A stretch of 64,000 nucleotides of DNA from Asterella californica. Taxonomy: Eukaryota; Streptophyta; Marchantiopsida; Marchantiales; Aytoniaceae. The translations under genes and the position numbers were made by a program. Under the pieces are notes generated by a model. That model was not told the origin of the DNA. It worked only from the letters and a program-made list of their open reading frames with translations, and ran no database searches. Location: contig JAYKYS010000041.1 in the NCBI GenBank assembly GCA_036924285.1, positions 144,001 through 208,000 on the forward strand, written 5' to 3'. Shown here one piece after another: positions 24,474-36,013 of the stretch (its first letter is position 1; each line of letters begins with the position of its first letter).

Positions 24474-24870
24474 TAAGAAACTGGGAGCGGGAACAGCCGA
24501 ACAAAAAACATAGAGGACTGTGCGTAACCAGTCGTGCCACCGAATGGGAAAAGCGCGTGACTGCAACGTTTTTCTCGTCAAGAAACAGACGTGGTGTACT
24601 GTTGTCGTTGAGGTGAGGTTCCTACGCCACGCAACAAATACAGAATTATACATACGTTTAAAACTGCGAACGGAAGAGGGACAGCGAGAAACTGCGAGTA
24701 GATACTGGCACCAAAGAGAAAACATAGTCCTGGAAGCAAATGGAACGAGTGCAACAAGAAGTCTGGTACTGTCTGCTGTCAGCGAGGACTGCGACAGAAG
24801 TCTGCTCTGCTGTCGGTATAGTTTCACCTTTCCTCATGTGAGGTTCCTGGGCCATGCAGAAAACAGACGA

Positions 24871-25913
24871 TCAGCTGTGGGAAGATTGTACAGAGATTAC
24901 AGATTGTACAGAGAGAACGATGGACTGGAACGGATTGAAGATTGTACAGAGATTACCTTCATACGTCCTATTTGACGCAAGATTACGGTCCAAAGCACTG
25001 CAAATGGGCATGTATTCGGGCAAGGCTTGCACTTCATGAAAGTTCGGGACGGTCTTGGTTCTTTCGACAGAAGGAGAGGCCGCTAAAATATACTCCTCTT
25101 CCTCATCGACAAGGTCAGCATCCGGTTGTTCAACTGTAAAGTATCGAGCTCTTGTTTGGACAAAAAAAATGTTGTCGATATCCGCTATAGTGATTGTTTC
25201 GGGACGGACGATTGTCTTCCAGAGAGAGTCGTTTCTACTTTTCTGGATTCCACAAGCCATTAGCCATTTGCAGGAAGGACTGTACTTACCGGATCTAATC
25301 ATCGACCTAAGGCATGTTCTTAAAGTGGAACCCAATGGGTGTCTGCTTCTGTATGTATTAAACTGCAAAGCGCGCTGGAGAATGTTGTTCTGATTCAATT
25401 CGGCGCGGTTTTTAGTATCTGCGGCACGGAACAAAGTAAACAGCTGTTCATCATCCTCAAGCATGTTGTTAGTAATATTCTTCATCATCGACTTATGGTG
25501 AGCCTCAGTCTTGTCCTTCATGTAGTAACCCACCATACTTACAAAGGTATGCAGGTTCCGGCTTGTCAAAACCCCTTTCACACAAATCCTCCCCCCTACA
25601 GGCCTCTCCAGACCTTTCCAGCCAAGAACATCGACCAAACGTTGCTTCACTTGTAAAGCACTTGTACCTTGAAGACAAAGTACACCCTGTATATGCAGAT
25701 GCAAAAGACTTCCTCCCTTTCCACGGAAAGTAAACCGCTATGGCACTCATCTTGAACAAAGCGAGAAAGAAGGGGCCAGCAGTTGTCGACATCCAGGTCA
25801 GCTCCGGTGCAATTTACTGTAAGAGAAACCTCAAGTCGAGGATGGACACACGACATGTTCTCGTGGTCAGAGGTGGCACTGTCTGACGACGTGCTCTTGC
25901 TGCTTGTCTCAGT
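24871..25913 (-). pseudogene. HUH-type Rep nuclease of a DNA transposon (one frameshift)
   Basis: HUH Rep proteins nick one DNA strand and join to it through a tyrosine, driving single-strand replication or transposition. Motif I is RLEVSLTVNC (25838-25809), followed by DLDVDN and SGLLSVER. About 10 nt on, in another frame, is HUH motif II HLHIQG (His codons 25701-25699 and 25695-25693). Motif III is VGYYMKD with YxxK Tyr at 25527-25525 and Lys three residues on. Downstream the frame stays open for about 210 residues to a stop at 24871, with an acidic stretch DLVDEEEEY; I recognise no helicase domain. The frame break near 25712 lies in a short G/A run and fits a single-base indel. Apart from it no stop interrupts 300 codons, so decay is slight. 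Replitron-like is my best guess; Helitron Rep is less likely because the two-tyrosine motif with long spacing and the PIF1 helicase are absent. Confidence 0.7.
24884..24951 (+). repeat. three 12-bp iteron-like repeats at the end of the Rep gene
   Basis: GATTGTACAGAG occurs at 24884-24895, 24902-24913 and 24940-24951, twice continuing into ATTAC. They overlap the last Rep codons, giving VQS/ISVQS repeats at the C-terminus. Rep proteins commonly bind short iterons; a role here is inference. Confidence 0.6.
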
Positions 25914-26329
25914 AGCATGTCCGAAACGAAAGTGTTTACATGCAAATCTATACAGTTTGGGATATATGTCCTGACAGACGCAATGGACACATTTCAAGTG
26001 ATAGACGACAAGAACAGTAGATTTGACAAGTCGAGGATCAGTGGCAAACTGAAAGAATTTGGGATAAGAAAAAAGTTCAACTTACAATCCCGCAGCAGAA
26101 TCCAAGCGCCTTCTGTGTCAATATAATGAAAAGGACCGACCACTGCTTGGAGGCAAGATTTAGGTACCGAGAAGGACTTACAAATCAAAACATAATCGAG
26201 GAAAGGAAGCAAGAATTCGGGTGGGACACAACAGTAATGAAAATCAAGATAAATATATGACTTATACCTGTAGAGGTCTATATCAGAGAAAGACAAAACT
26301 GATTTGCAATACAGAGGATATGGGGGCAA

Positions 26330-26593
26330 ACTGACGGGTTTCTGAAAACGATCCAGAGGACAAGGCGGGGAGTGAGAGCAGACAGCCTGGAAAGTGTCGA
26401 AACTCTGCTCTTGCAGGTCCTCAGGAGGACTGGCAGCCGAATGGCAGTTCACTGGAGAAGAGACAAGTTCGGCAGCGGAAGCAAGTCGTGCAACAGGAGC
26501 AGACGGAATACTCAAATGGTCATCAACATCGGCAAGATCATCATCGGCTGGGTTGATAGCATCGGAGAGGTCATCAACAACGACTTCCGACAT
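26330..26593 (-). pseudogene. possible N-terminal exon of the Rep gene
   Basis: On the same strand, about 0.4 kb upstream of the Rep core, an ATG opens an acidic, low-complexity segment (MSEVVVDDLSD, then several Asp-rich and Ala/Pro/Ser-rich blocks, then CPLDRFQKP). Its composition differs from the noisy frames around it. I see no convincing splice pair joining it to the core, so the link is tentative. Confidence 0.3.
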
Positions 26594-27734
26594 AGTTCTT
26601 AACAGCATAGAAAAGGTAGGCACAGCAAGGAAGACAACTTATCTCCTCAATTTTAAGGCGATAACGCGTAGACGAATCCCCCTATCGACATCCTCTGTGC
26701 GTTATAAGATCAGCAAGACCTCGGCACATCGGACCATGTCTAAGCAGTTGCGACCATCTCAATTTTCACCAACGGCAATAATGCAAGAAATCGATCGCCT
26801 TGCGGTCATAGCGAAACAAATACATGTCGAGCACTGACTGACGTAGATGACGAGAAGAGGAGATCGAGCTGCACGGTCCGATGCTCCGCTCCATCCTCTG
26901 CAACCCGAAAGAAGAAAAGAAAGAACTTTACAGGAAAAGGAAACGTAGAGGAAAGCGAAGCACAAATGATGATTATCGTCCATGGTCAAAGAAGACAAGA
27001 CAATAAGGAAAAGAAGGAGCGAGGAGAAAACGAGCGAGGAATGAACGAGGTTGCAGACTCTTGGTTCGCAACTCCTGTCCGTATCGGTATCGACAACGAG
27101 AGCAGCGTCCCATCTGTCGAGTTCTTTCTTTGCCGAGTTACAGCAAAGAAAGAACGCAACGGGAAGAAAGTTAGAAGAAGAACATTTCGCATAACGAATG
27201 AAAGACCGCGATGAAAACAAAATCAGGGACAATCGAGCATGAACTTCCAATCGAGCAAAGACGCGACGGCGAAAGACGTGAACCAATTCCATCCAGCGAA
27301 GTGAGCGAAAGCTGTCCCTCCTGCAAAGAAGCGTGAAACACCTAGACAGGAGCAGACGATCGAACGAAGCGAAAGACGGAAAACGCAGAGGGAAAGTCGT
27401 TAGAAGGTGAAACAGCTACAGACGAGGAGGGCAGCGAATGATGCAGTGAAACGAAAGAGAACGGAGGGAGAGGGGAAGCAAGTCCGTGCGGTTTAGAAGC
27501 TGTTGATATTTTCAAATCAATGACCCGCGAGCTAGCGATAACATAAGCGATGATAAAGCGATAAAGCTGCGATATCGTCCGTTTACTCGGCGCCTTACCT
27601 CCCACATTTATGAAAAACAACGTCCCCGCTTATCGCTAAATAACCGACGGCCAACCAGTCAATTTCCTCCCGATTTGCTTCTTACAGAACGGTCATTTCT
27701 TGAAGTGTCGCTGTACATTCACGTTGGGGATGCA
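26594..27734. other. flank of the Rep gene, no gene recognised
   Basis: Purine-rich on the plus strand (many GAAAG and GAGAA runs) from 26,860 to 27,500, which produces long chance frames on both strands. A 14-mer GGGATGCATATGAG at its right end (27727-27740) matches GGGATGCCTATGAG at 23837-23850 in direct orientation on the other side of the Rep region. Confidence 0.4.
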
Positions 27735-28083
27735 TATGAGCTTTAGCTTGCTATGCAATAATGTCGTAGGAAAAGAGAGTGAAAGGATCAAAAAACATGA
27801 GAGAAGGAGATGATTGACGTTTGAGCTTAGGGTTCTACCTATGTGTTGTTTGAGTTATTGTGTCTCGACTAAACTACATTCACAATTTATGAAATGTTGG
27901 ATATTAAGAAAGCAACACTTTAAGTCAAGTTAGACCCTTGGACAAATAGTGCAATAGCTCAAAGGAGGAGAAATGAGACTTCTTAAAACTGAAAATGTTG
28001 TACCGTAGATTTGTTGAAGAAACAACTGGATTTTAAGAGTATTCGTTTTGTATGATAAAAGGAAATGGGTTTGAGGTTCAAAT

Positions 28084-28125
28084 ATTTAGGTTTAGGTTTA
28101 CTCTAAATCTAAATCTAAACCTTAA
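28084..28125. repeat. inverted telomere-like repeat in the 4-kb unit
   Basis: ATTTAGGTTTAGGTTTA is followed after CTC by TAAATCTAAATCTAAACC, so degenerate TTTAGG units face each other as a hairpin. The equivalent in copy 2 (32411-32451) includes a canonical CCCTAAACC. Confidence 0.7.
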
Positions 28126-28892
28126 ATGTGATAATGGAAAAATGTAAGGGATGGATTTGATAGCTAAAGAATTATAAGCATTGATAGCTTTACGATCCAG
28201 AGACTAGATGGATTTATATCAAGGAGCAGCAAGAAACAGTGATTATTGAGAATGCTAGGAAGTTAACAATATGAGCTTATGTGGTCCTCTATTGGCTGTC
28301 CATACTTGCATGTGTGCTCGTCAAAGGGGATGTTTATTATCTATTGCAGCAGTCAATAAGATCATCAAAAAATCTTCTACATTCGTCAAAAGCTAAATGG
28401 TTTTAGGGTTTGTAGTCTTGAAGGTCAAAAGGCAGGTAAGAAGAGAAGATAAATGCATTATGATATATGGGGCAAAGAAAAAAAAATGACAATGTCAGGT
28501 CAATGAATCGTGGAGATCAAAAGCTAAGGTTTAGATTAAGTATGAGTACAATTACAATTCTCGTCGAATAGAAGTTGTTCAAGATAGAATATATGAAATG
28601 CAACAGGTTCGATTGGTTTAATTATTTATCGAAGAAGCTCTATGATTGATTTAAGCAGAATCATTGTAACCCACGGACTTTATTTCTAAGACAAATGATA
28701 TCAACCTTAGAGAAAAAACATGAGACAGTTAGATCTCTTTGGATTTAGTGAAATGATGAATATCTTTCGGTTCGAACATTACCATGACTCTTTGAGTTAA
28801 GACGTGAATATAGCTAAATTGTCCAAACATAATTGCTTCATTTGAAATGCCTCTCAAATTCTTCATCTTAGAGACACTCATGTGCCAAATAT

Positions 28893-29274
28893 GCATGCTG
28901 GATGAACTCCGGGGAACTTTTGATCACTTCATGTTATCAAGAATATGGATATATATATTAATTAAAAAATCTATATTAAATAAATATAAAAAATTAAAAT
29001 ATTTCATAAAGATTATCTGTTACCCATGCCTGGAAACACGGAGAGAGTAGGAGATAACCCATAAGTCTTGACCTGAGTGTTGCACTTCAGAAGATACAAG
29101 ACCGGGACTCTATAGTCGTTAATACATTAAAATACACTGAAGTTTAATTTAATACTTAACTCTTTCTGCTGGAAAAGTTAGGTATTAAATTAACCTCCTG
29201 TATATTTACCTCCTCCATCTTTCGACGGAGGAGGTGAATATGCAGGTGCTCTCAGTGAGCTGCTGTGTAAAAAC
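28893..29274 (+). mobile_element. two-hairpin element, filled site with target duplication
   Basis: Copy 1 of the 4-kb repeat has this 382-bp insert where copy 2 reads GTGCCAATATATTC (AATAT at 33205-33209). AATAT flanks the insert at 28888-28892 and 29275-29279, consistent with a 5-bp target duplication. Inside, in order: GCATGCTGGATGAACTCCGG, GGAACTTTTG, TTATCA, AT-rich DNA, hairpin A (29144-29193, arms TTAATTTAATACTTAAC and GTTAGGTATTAAATTAA) and hairpin B (29203-29240, arms TATTTACCTCCTCC and GGAGGAGGTGAATA). It has no coding capacity, so it must be non-autonomous. Confidence 0.75.
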
Positions 29275-31727
29275 AATATATTCTTGCTATAAACTGAGAG
29301 AAGACGTGTGATTGATGATAATCTAAACTCAGACTAAATATAACCAGGTTAAACCAAAAGCGTTAAGAATTGTTCAAAATTGAACTAGCATAACTCATTA
29401 GGTTAAACAACGTATATACTGAATGTATGGAATTCGGAATATTTCACAAAGCTAGTAGACTTCACAAGCTTCAGATGAAAGTAGAACCTGAAACAAATAA
29501 TGTTGAATAGAGAAAATGTGACAAAAAGAAACTAATTATCACCACTTCTACACATATTATTCAAGCTAGCGGACCTAGCTTGCTAGTTATACTCTAAGGT
29601 CTCATCCAAAAGAGCTATAGTTTTGATTTTTGAAGCTAACGAAGCTCGCTAACCTCTTGTTCTCATTGATTAATACCATTAAAACAAGCTAGCAAACTTT
29701 CATAATTAAATTTTTGAAAGATAACTTAAAATCTTTGACTTTTAAGTGTTTTTAAGAATCATTAAATCTTATTATGAAGAAAACTAGCAAATTTCTATAG
29801 CTTCCAAAAGCTATAAGAGTTTTGAAAAGATAAAACTTAAAAGTTGTAGAATAAATTAAAAAATCAATACAACGATGTCGTAGTATGTGAAATTTAGTTT
29901 GAGGATACAAGGAATATATGATTATATAGAGATAAACAAAATCTAACTAGTTTTTATATTTTTCATACTCTCACAATCCAAATGGAGCAAATCTCTATCT
30001 TGACCCCAATGATTGCATATTCAGTTTCTGTCGACTTAGCTTAATCTTAAGAAGCAAGAGATATGACAAATTGTCCTGTAATCACAACAGGCCATCTTAA
30101 CAAAATGAAACCTGACTGTAATGCTTACACACCACATGTCAGCAACTAGACATACAATCATGCAATAAGTACATGGAGGATACTGATATAATCAAATCAG
30201 CAAGGATTTATGTGTATTTATGGCACACATATGCTTGGTGTATAGAATCGCCTTCAAACAACCACGAAGCTTTACTTGTGCTCTATTGGTAATTTTTTCA
30301 TTACTTTTTAAAGATAAAGATTTACTAGAATTTTTCAACTTTAACTCTCTATCATTCGTTGATTGAGACTCGAATTAATATGTTCTTTTACGAATTGATA
30401 GCTTACAGTACGAGCTTTCTAATGATATAGATCTCAACCTTAATGTTCCGAGTAACTCCTATCACATAGTGATTGTGGCAAGAGTTACTTGTAAAATGTT
30501 TATGTTTGGGTTGCTTTTGACTTGAAATGGTGAATTCAATATAGTTGTATTATTTTGAAATAATTTCTCTTGGATTTTAGTGAGGGTGTTAAGGTCGTGG
30601 ACCTTGGTTGCTTGGAATTGTAAAGGTTATACATCTTGTTAGTTAAAATTGCTACAGAGTGAACGTTGAAGAGCCACCTAGATATGATGTTCATAACGTT
30701 AGATTTTGCCAAAGCATATGATAGAGTTTTGACATAACTTCTTTTGGGCGGTTTTAGAAGCAGTGAAACATCAGTGGTTTCAAAAGCATAGTCAAAGGAG
30801 TTAACTCGAAATTTTATGTAAATAGAGTCAGTTCAACGAGGTATTCGTCAAAGACGTTCGATGTGCTTTTGCTCTGCTCTTTGCATAAGTTAGCACAGAC
30901 TAGGACTTCGTTCATTTCAAGCAATTAAGTTGAGGTTTGAAGCTGATAATTTACAGAATAGTAGTGAGCTGTTCCAAGTGATATAAAGTTTGAGCTCAAA
31001 TGGAGTTTTAAATTGGGAGTTAGAAGTTACTGAAGTTTAAATAACAACATGACAAGTTCGAAAAGAAGTGAGATTCGTGCACCTGTTGGTTAATTCTGAG
31101 CAAACTGTCTTGAAGTTTGCAAACTGTCTTTATGTCATGTCCAAAGCTTGTTATTATTTTAACTTGGAACGATCATAACTTCACTCTTAGAATCACAAAT
31201 CGATTGATTTTTCTCTCGAGATTGTAGCTCGACTCAAGACCTTTCCATGTAAAATTACATTCTCCAAATGCCCTTATGGGAAGATCTTCGAAACCTCGAT
31301 AACTTCTACTGAACTTGGTAGAAGTTGATTGGGCCAAATCACAAGTGAAAGAAAGAAGCTTGAAGTCATCTTATCTCACACTTGACACCTTTGGAACGAG
31401 TTTCATCATTAATCATGTTCTGAACAGTATTCATATAAGTGTCTTACATATAAAGATTAACTACGTTGAAATCGTTCAAATATGACTAGAAATTAATTTT
31501 CTTTTAACTTGAGAAAGATTACAGAATTTAAGTGGTTTTCACTTATCATTTACCGTTCTTTTTCAGTGTATGCTAGAGGATTAAGAGTATTCTTCTAATT
31601 TACACTGATGGGTAATTTAGATTATACGAGTATCGAGGACAAAGATCTAAAATGATTCAATATACAAAATATATAAAAGAGGCTAACTGCTCAAAATATG
31701 GAATTTATTTTATTTTAACCCTTGCAT

Positions 31728-32061
31728 CAATGCATTCAACACTAAACATCTAAATCGGTTAGCAAAAACACATGATAGTTTTCTCGGATAATACCTTTAT
31801 GAGTTTGACCATTTAATTATACACAAGAAATTTATTTTGTGTCGGATCATTAATTTTGCTACAAAAGTCCAATGAATCACTTTTTGAATCATCCAACAAA
31901 ATCGCAATGCTTTCAAAATGATTTGCAACATACTTTGTGGTGATAAATTGTTTCCATCCTATAAAGAGCCTTCATAGCTTTCTTGAAGCAAGTAAAAACC
32001 AAGTGTAAAGTGTTCTTTGTATAAGATGTGTGAGAGGAACGTTCTCACTCTATGATTTGAC
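31728..32061 (+). repeat. 334-bp spacer between the 4-kb repeats
   Basis: Most of it (31738-32050) is a second copy of the 23190-23524 segment. It shows no reading frame. Confidence 0.85.
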
Positions 32062-35000
32062 TATGAGCTTTAGCTTGCTATGCAATAATGTCGTAGGAAA
32101 CGAGAGTGAAAGGATAAAAAAGCATGAGAGAAGGAGATGATTAACGTTTGAGCTTAGGGTTCTATCTATGTGTTGTTTGAGTTATTGTGTCTCGACTAAA
32201 CTACATTCACAATTTATGAAATGTTGGATATTAAGAAAGCAACACTTTAAGTTAAGTTAGACCCTTGGACAAATAGTGCAATAGCTCAAAGGAGGAGAAA
32301 TGAGACTTCATAAAACTGAAAATGTTGTACCGAAGATTTGTTGAAGAAACAACTGGATTTTAAGAGTATTCATTTTGTATGATAAAAGGAAATGGGTTTG
32401 AGGTTCAAATATTTAGGTTTAGGTTTACTCTAAATCTAAACCCTAAACCTTAAATGTGATAATGGAAAAGTGTAAGGATTTGATAGCTGAAGAATTCTAA
32501 GCATTGATAGCTTTACGATCCAACGACTAGATGGATTATATCAAGGAGCAGCAAGAAACAGTGATTATTGAGAATGCTAGGAAGTTAACAATATGAGCTG
32601 ATGTGGTCCTCTATTAGCTCTCCATACTTGCATTTGTGCTCGTCAAAGGGGATGTTTATTATCTATTGCAGCAGTCAATAATATCATCAAAAAATTCTTC
32701 GACTTTCGTCAAAAGCTAAATGGTTTTAGGGTTTGTAGTCTTGAAGGTCAAAAGGCAAAGAAAAAATGACAAATAAGGTCAATCAATCGTGGAGATCAAA
32801 AGCTAAGGTTAGATTAAGTATGAGTATAGTTACAATTCTCGTCGAATAGAAGTTGTTCCAGATAGAATATATGAAATGCAACATTGGTTTAATTATTTAT
32901 TGAAGAAGCTCTATGATTGATCTATACAGAATCATTCTAACCCACAGACTTTATTTCTAAGACAAATGATATCAACCTTAGAGAAAAAACATGAGACATT
33001 TAGATCTCTTTGGATTTAGTGAAATGATGATATCTTTCGGTTCGAACATTACCATGATTGTTACAGAGTTTTCGGTTCGAACATTACCATGACTTTTTGA
33101 TTAAGACGTGAATATAGCTAAATTGTCCAAACATAATTGCTTCATTTCAAATGCCTCTCAAATTGTTCATTCCAAATTCTTCATCTTAGAGACACTCATG
33201 TGCCAATATATTCTTGCTATATAAAAACTGAAAGAAGACGTGTGATTGATGATAATCTAAAATCGCACTTGCTATACTCAGACTAAATATAACAAGGTTA
33301 AACCAAAAGCGTTAAGAATTGTTCAAAACTGAACTAGCATAACTCATTAGGTTAAACAACGTATATCATGAATGTATGGAATTCAGAATATTTCACAAAG
33401 CTAGTAGACTTCACAAGCTTCAGATGAAAGTAGAACCTGAAACAAATAATGTTGAATAGAGAAAATGTGACAAAAAAAAACTAATTATCACCATTTCTAC
33501 ACATATTATTCAAGCTAGCGGACCTAGCTTGCTAGTTATACTCTAAGGTCTCCTCCAAAAGAGCTATAGTTTTGATTTTTGAAGCTAACGAAGCTCGCTA
33601 ACCTCTTGTTCTCATTGATTAATTCCATTAAAACAAGCTAGCAAACTTTCATAATTAAATTTTTGAAAGATAACTTAAAACCTTTGACTTTTAATTTCTT
33701 ATGTTTTTAAGAATCATTAAATCTTATTATGAAGAAAACTAGCAAATTTCTATAACTTCCAAAAGCTATAAGAGTTTTTAAAAGATAAAAATTAAAAGTT
33801 GATAGAATAAATTAAAAAACCAATACAACGATGTCGTAGTATGTGAAATTTAGTTTGAGGATACAAGGAATATATGTTTATATAGAGATAAACAAAATCT
33901 AACTAGTTTGTATATTTTTCATGCTCTCACAATCCAAATCGAGCAAATTCTATCTTGACCCGAATGATTGCATATTCATTTTCTGTCGACTTAACTTAAT
34001 TTTCTTAAGAAGCAAGAGATACGACGATTTGTCCATGTGATCACAACAGTCCATCTTAACAAAATGAAACCTGACTGCAATGGTTACACACCACATGTCA
34101 GCAATATGTATGTATTTATTACATACAATCATGTAATAAATACATGGAGGATTCTGATATAATCAAATCACCAAGGATTTCTGTGTATTTATGGCACACA
34201 TCTGCTTGGTGTATAGAAGCACCCTCAAACAACCTCCAAGCTTTACTTGTGCGCTATTGGTATTTTTTCATTACTTTTTTACGATAAAGATTTACTATAA
34301 TTTTTCAACTTTTACTCTCTATCATTCATTGATTGAGACTCGAATTAAAATATTCTTTTACCAACTGATAGCCTACAGTATGAGCTTTCTAATGATATAA
34401 TCTCAACCTTAATGGGCCGAGTAACTCCTATCGCATAGGTGATTGTGGTACTTGTAAAATGTTGTGTTTGGGTTGCTTTTGACTTGAAATGGTCAATTGA
34501 ATATAGTTACATCATTTTGAAATAATTTCTCTTGGATTTTAATATTGAACTATGTTTGGATTACGGATCAAAATTCTAAATGAAAATATCTAGGATTAGT
34601 GTGTGATATGTCAATATACTCTGTTTGGTTTTAGTGAGGGTGTTAAGGTCGTGGACCTTGGTTGCTTGGAATTCTAAAGGTTATACATCTTGTTAGTTAA
34701 AATTGCTACAGAGTGAACGTTGAAGAGCCACCTAGATATGATGTTCATAACGTTAGATTTTGCCAAAGCATACGATAGAGTTTGACATAACTTCTTTGGG
34801 CGGTTTTAGAAGCAGTGAACATTAGTGCTTTCAAAAACATAGTCAAAGGGGTTAACTCAAAATTTATGTAAATGGAGTCAGTTCAACGAGGTATTCGTTA
34901 AAGATGTTCGATGTGCTTTTGCTCTGCTCTTTGCATAAGTTAGCACATACTAGGACTTGGTTTATTTCAAGCAATTAATTTGAGATTTGAAGTTGATAAT

Positions 35001-36013
35001 TTACAAAATAGTAGTGAGATGTTCCCAGTGATATAAAGTTTGAACTCAAAATGGAGTCTTAAATTGGGAGTTAGAAGTTACTGAAGTTTAAATAACAACA
35101 TGACAAGTTTGAAAAGAAGTGAGATTCGTACACCTCTTGGTTAATTCTGAGCAAACTGTCTTTATGTCATGTCCAAAGCTTGTTATTAGCTTCCATCTTT
35201 TATCTTTCTGAAAATTAGAAGACAAAGTTTATAGTGATATGTTGGATGCATCGCTTGGAGCTAGTTTGATTCTTGGATTGAAAATACAGATCAAAGTAAA
35301 TCTCAGTAAGTATGTTATGAATGCATCAATGCATTCAACACGTCATCAGATCTCTAACCCAAACAACCTTGACAGAGCTGAAATATCTCACGTAGAACTC
35401 CCATAGCACTTGAAGTTTCATTGTTTGATCTTTTTGACTTGGAGCGATCATAACTTCACTCTTAGAATCACAAATCGATTGAGTTTTCTCTCGAGATTGT
35501 AGCTCGATTCAATAGCTTTCCATGTAAACATACATTCTCCATATGCCCTTACAAGAAGATCCTCGAAACCTCGATAACTTATACTGAACTTGGTAGAAGT
35601 TGATTGGGCCAAATCACAAGAGAAAGAAAGAAGCTTGAAGTTATCTTATCTCACACTTGACATCTTTAGAACGAGTTTCATCATTAATCATGTTCTGAAC
35701 AGTATTCATATAAGTGTCTTACATATAAACATTAACTACGTTGAAATCATTCAAATATGACTAGAAATTAATTGGAATTTCTTTTCTTTTAACTTGAGAA
35801 AGAATTACAGACTTTAAGTGGTTTTCACTTATCATTTACCTTTCTTTTTCAGTGTATGCTAGAGGATTAAGAGTATTCTTCTAATTTACGCTGAAGGGTA
35901 ATTTAGATTATACGAGTATCGAGGACAAAGATCTTAAATGATTCAATATACAAAATATATAAAAGAGGCTAACTGCTCAAAATATGGATTTTATTTTATT
36001 TTAACCCTTGCAT
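32062..36013 (+). repeat. 4-kb direct repeat, copy 2
   Basis: Matches copy 1 from TATGAGCTTTAGC to TTTAACCCTTGCAT. It lacks the two-hairpin insert but has its own extra blocks, about 75 nt near 34,545-34,625 and about 240 nt near 35,190-35,430, the latter containing GAATGCATCAATGCATTC, which resembles the start of the spacer. Confidence 0.9.

Larger units (their letters stand above)
27735..31727 (+). repeat. 4-kb direct repeat, copy 1
   Basis: From TATGAGCTTTAGCTTGCTAT to TTTAACCCTTGCAT the sequence matches 32062-36013 end to end with scattered substitutions and small indels. No coding sequence is visible; it is AT-rich. It contains a 382-bp insertion (28893-29274) that copy 2 lacks. The ends can be read as TG...CA (27737-31726), as in an LTR, but no PBS, polypurine tract or target duplication is evident. 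Confidence 0.9.

Noticed and set aside
24871..25913. The Rep gene as a Helitron protein
   Set aside because: No PIF1-type helicase motifs and no long-spaced double-tyrosine motif were found, and no CTRR end was identified.
26759..27292. 177-codon minus-strand frame next to the Rep gene
   Set aside because: Produced by purine-rich plus-strand sequence (Phe/Ser/Leu-rich reading). No conserved motif.
27737..36012. The 4-kb repeats as a normal LTR retrotransposon
   Set aside because: TG...CA ends exist, but the 334-bp inside has no primer-binding site, polypurine tract or coding remnant, and the outer flanks do not match. Kept as unexplained repeats.
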